Assembly (NCBI GenBank): GCA_026954325.1
Contig: JAIXKK010000005.1
Location: forward strand, 1-45,092
Direction of reading: 5' to 3'
DNA: 45,092 nt
From: Bryobacterales bacterium
Lineage (GTDB): Bacteria; Acidobacteriota; Terriglobia; Bryobacterales; Bryobacteraceae
Positions 43,078-45,092 of the stretch are shown here, in pieces (within the stretch, counting starts at the first letter, position 1; each line of letters begins with the position of its first letter). The notes under the pieces are model-generated. The model did not search any database. It was not told where the DNA came from and worked only from the letters and a program-made list of their open reading frames with translations. A program made the translations under genes and the position numbers.

Positions 43078-43443
43078 TTAGACCAGCCGCCGCCCCGCCA
43101 GGAGGCCTAGCAAGGCCGATACCGTACAGACCCCAACCGATGCCAGCATGTAGGCTCCACCGCGCTGCCAGGAGCCCATTCGGAACAAGGTCAGCGCTTC
43201 GAGACTAAAAGAAGAGAATGTCGTAAACCCTCCGCAAATGCCTACCATGACGAGCAGCCGGACCGTGTCGTGCCGGGACCAGTTGGAGGCGAAGCCGATG
43301 AGGAAGCCGCCGAGCACGTTGATGGTGAAGGTGCCCCAAGGGAAGGCGCTCCCGTAGTGGGTGGTGATTTCCCTGCCCAGCCAGAAACGCGCCATGCCGC
43401 CCAGCGCGCTTCCGAGGGCGATCCAGAGATAGGCTGACAGCAT
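43078..43443 (-). CDS. crcB: fluoride channel
   Basis: A 121-residue Fluc/CrcB protein with four helices, exporting fluoride as a dual-topology dimer. Family motifs are GSALGGMARFWLG, WGTFTINVLGGFLIG (with the pore Asn) and GICGGFTTFSSFSLE, which includes the phenylalanine box and central sodium site residues. The 55 bp upstream contain no recognisable fluoride riboswitch. It follows the Gfo/Idh gene on the same strand. Confidence 0.95.
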   Translation of the reverse strand: MLSAYLWIALGSALGGMARFWLGREITTHYGSAFPWGTFTINVLGGFLIGFASNWSRHDTVRLLVMVGICGGFTTFSSFSLEALTLFRMGSWQRGGAYMLASVGVCTVSALLGLLAGRRLV

Positions 43444-43498
43444 TGGATGACTTTGTTCAGAATAGCGCCCGCTTTGGCGACGCAGCGGCGCGAGCCTG

Positions 43499-44776
43499 TC
43501 AGATCAATTTGTATTTGCCGGGAACGGGGATGGGAGTCATCTCGATTTTCACGTCGTAGCCGAACTCCTTGGGCTGGAGGTCGAGTTGGGAGTTCAGGAT
43601 GCGATCCCAGGTGACCTCTTCGCCCGAGTAGGCGGCTTCGCGGGCCATGATGCAGGTGAGGGTGCTTTCGGCGACGGTCATGGCGTGGTTGATGTAGGGT
43701 CCGTCGCCGCGAATGGAGCTGATGAGGGCGGTGTGTTCGTGCTCATAGGGGTTGCCGCTGGGCAGGCGGGCTCCGCGGAAAGAGAGGCTGTCGAACTTGC
43801 CCTTGGTTCCGACGACGAGTTCGCTCACGTTGCCGTAGATGTTCTTTTCGCGCGGATACTGGCGGCAGTAGCTGGACATGCGGGCGCCGTTCGCGTATTC
43901 GAAGTCAGCGGTGAGGTGATCGTAAATGTTGCCGTAGAGTTCTTCGTTGGGACGCCAGGCGCGGCCGCCGCTGGCCCACACTTTCACGGGATGCGTGCCC
44001 ATGACCCAGTTGCAGACGTCGATGTTGTGGAGGTGCTGTTCCACCACCTGGTCGCCGCAGATCCAGACATAGGAGTACCAGTTGCGGTGCTCCCAGGCCA
44101 TGTCGCCCCACTTGGGGTCGCGCTCCTTCTGCTGGAGGACGGGTGTGCCGACCCAATAGGCGTAGAGGGCGGTGACGTCGCCGATGCCGCCATCGCGGAT
44201 GCGGTTGACGGTGTCCACGTACTCCTTCTGGAAGCGGCGTTGAGCGCCGGAAACGACGGTGAGTTTGAGCTCTTCGGACTTTTTCGCGGCGGCCATGAAG
44301 CGGCGCACGCCGGCGGGATCGGTGCCGAAGGGTTTTTCACAGAAGACATGCTTTTTCGCCTCGATGGCCGCCTCGAAGTGCATCGGGCGGTAGCCGGGAG
44401 GGGTGGCGAGCATGACGATGTCGATGCCGGAGTTCACCAGTTTTTTGTAGGCGTCGAATCCGATGAAGCGGTTTTCGGGGCCGACGTTGATGCGGCCGGC
44501 GAATTGGGGATGCTGCTCCCTCATCCAGCGCAGGTTGCCTTCGAGTTTGTCTTCGAAGATGTCGGCGAGGGCGACGACGTCGACATTTTCGGAGCCTTTC
44601 ATCAGGTCAATGACGGCCTGACGGCCGCGCCCGCCGCAGCCGACGAGACCGGCTTTGAGTTTTTCCTTGCCTGCTCCGCGGACAAGTTCGGGGCGAATGA
44701 TCTGAAAAGCGGCGGCTCCGGCGGCGGAGTCACGAAGGAAAGACCTGCGGGATGGCTGACTTGTTGCTAGTTTCAT
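43499..44776 (-). CDS. Tat-exported Gfo/Idh/MocA oxidoreductase
   Basis: A 425-residue protein with twin-arginine signal SRRSFLRDSAAGAAA (residues 9-23), Rossmann loop GLVGCGGRGRQAV, the EKP motif CEKPFGTDP, and the QHLHNIDVCNW segment that forms the substrate pocket in this family. It differs clearly from the paralogue at 3.3-4.6 kb, which has QKP. Substrate unknown. The divergent PQQ-dehydrogenase-like gene begins 101 bp away, which may point to a shared sugar-oxidation role. Confidence 0.87.
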   Translation of the reverse strand: MKLATSQPSRRSFLRDSAAGAAAFQIIRPELVRGAGKEKLKAGLVGCGGRGRQAVIDLMKGSENVDVVALADIFEDKLEGNLRWMREQHPQFAGRINVGPENRFIGFDAYKKLVNSGIDIVMLATPPGYRPMHFEAAIEAKKHVFCEKPFGTDPAGVRRFMAAAKKSEELKLTVVSGAQRRFQKEYVDTVNRIRDGGIGDVTALYAYWVGTPVLQQKERDPKWGDMAWEHRNWYSYVWICGDQVVEQHLHNIDVCNWVMGTHPVKVWASGGRAWRPNEELYGNIYDHLTADFEYANGARMSSYCRQYPREKNIYGNVSELVVGTKGKFDSLSFRGARLPSGNPYEHEHTALISSIRGDGPYINHAMTVAESTLTCIMAREAAYSGEEVTWDRILNSQLDLQPKEFGYDVKIEMTPIPVPGKYKLI

Positions 44777-44877
44777 AGAGGCTGCTCGATTATGAATGTG
44801 ACTTCATTCTACTCCCGGCGCGGCTGTGGCGGCACGCGGAGGGTGATATTCTATCGGGTTTCATGCATAAGGATGGA

Positions 44878-45092
44878 ATGATGCACCGGATTCTGAGCTT
44901 GTTGGTGGTTGGCGCATTGTGCGGCGGCGCGCAGGAATGGCACAGCTACGCCGGGCGCCCGGGAGGGCAGAAGTATTCGCGGCTGAAGCAGATTGACCGT
45001 ACGAACGTGGGGCGGTTGAAGGCGGCATGGACGTTCCACACGGGCGATGTGAGCGACGGGAAAGAGTTTCCCGTGCGGAGCGCCTTCGAGGC
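44878..45092 (+). CDS. PQQ-dependent dehydrogenase-like protein, 3' truncated by window
   Basis: Only the first 71 or so residues are present. After a signal peptide (MHRILSLLVVGALCGGAQ) comes EWHSYAGRPGGQKYSRLKQI, then RTNVGRLKAAWTFHTGD, the N-terminal beta-strand pattern of quinoprotein (PQQ) glucose/alcohol dehydrogenases, which oxidise substrates in the periplasm. Two start codons are adjacent (44878 and 44881), with AAGGATGG just upstream. The rest of the gene lies outside the window, so PQQ ligands cannot be checked. Confidence 0.75.
   Translation, partial: MMHRILSLLVVGALCGGAQEWHSYAGRPGGQKYSRLKQIDRTNVGRLKAAWTFHTGDVSDGKEFPVRSAFE

Noticed and set aside
43444..43498. Fluoride riboswitch before crcB
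   Set aside because: The 55-bp leader has no recognisable crcB-motif conserved segments and is very short for one.
43586..44770. 394-codon open frame antisense to the Tat Gfo/Idh gene
   Set aside because: High GC keeps this frame open. The opposite strand has a complete Tat signal, Rossmann loop and EKP motif.
1..45092. CRISPR arrays, tRNA or rRNA genes, complete insertion sequences
   Set aside because: No regularly spaced repeats, cloverleaf sequences, rRNA segments or transposase with terminal repeats were seen on reading both strands.

Overview
The window looks like chromosome of a GC-rich Acidobacteriota, most likely the Bryobacterales/Solibacter group. That is an inference from gene content: an Oar-type TonB-dependent receptor with an N-terminal carboxypeptidase-regulatory-like domain, Tat-signal Gfo/Idh/MocA oxidoreductases, a large secreted protein with Cys-paired Ig-like repeats, a PQQ-dehydrogenase-like start, RraA, SMP-30 and enolase-superfamily genes, and many overlapping ATGA/TTGA gene junctions. 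I see no rRNA, tRNA, CRISPR array, intact transposon or prophage.

Layout. 0.4-3.1 kb: phosphonate-type FAD oxidoreductase, a frameshifted phosphonoacetaldehyde hydrolase (phnX) and pyrF. 3.3-6.6 kb: a Tat Gfo/Idh protein, then (minus strand) homoserine dehydrogenase coupled to a methyltransferase with a Sec signal. 6.6-8.9 kb: a small secreted protein and a large membrane protein. 8.9-14.6 kb, minus strand: a short acetamidase/formamidase-like gene overlapping an N,N-dimethylformamidase-like gene, then a NarL-type sensor kinase/regulator pair and a Tat-exported enolase-superfamily protein. 14.7-20.0 kb: a probable sugar-acid catabolic locus (enolase-superfamily dehydratase, MFS carrier, SMP-30 lactonase, RraA-type aldolase, IclR regulator with two palindromes) that also holds a broken hicB. 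20.1-21.0 kb: a pseudogene with two frameshifts. 21.2-25.5 kb: two coupled secreted proteins and a small membrane protein. 25.8-30 kb: a LysM protein carrying HExxH, an MFS carrier with a creatininase-family hydrolase, an unknown protein and an Mn-type superoxide dismutase. 30.3-33.8 kb: the Oar-like receptor. 33.8-38.2 kb: YkgJ-like protein, a secreted protein with 22-residue LEA-like repeats, a small helical protein, and a second regulator/kinase pair. 38.2-41.8 kb: purN, purM and dut, with a divergent double-domain ThyX. 41.8-45.1 kb: a sigma-54 activator, a fluoride channel, a second Tat Gfo/Idh protein and the start of a PQQ-dehydrogenase-like gene cut by the window edge.

How genes fit together. 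dut makes dUMP, ThyX methylates it, and purM/purN supply purines, so 38-42 kb is a nucleotide block; a complete two-component system is translationally coupled to the end of purN. The 14.7-20 kb block has the parts for uptake, lactone opening, dehydration and aldol cleavage of a sugar acid under IclR control. The most unusual items are the double ThyX with complementary degenerate motifs, the short-amidase/DMFase-like pair, the LysM protein with a possible zincin motif, and the hom-coupled exported methyltransferase. Three genes (phnX, hicB and the 20.1-21.0 kb gene) appear frameshifted.
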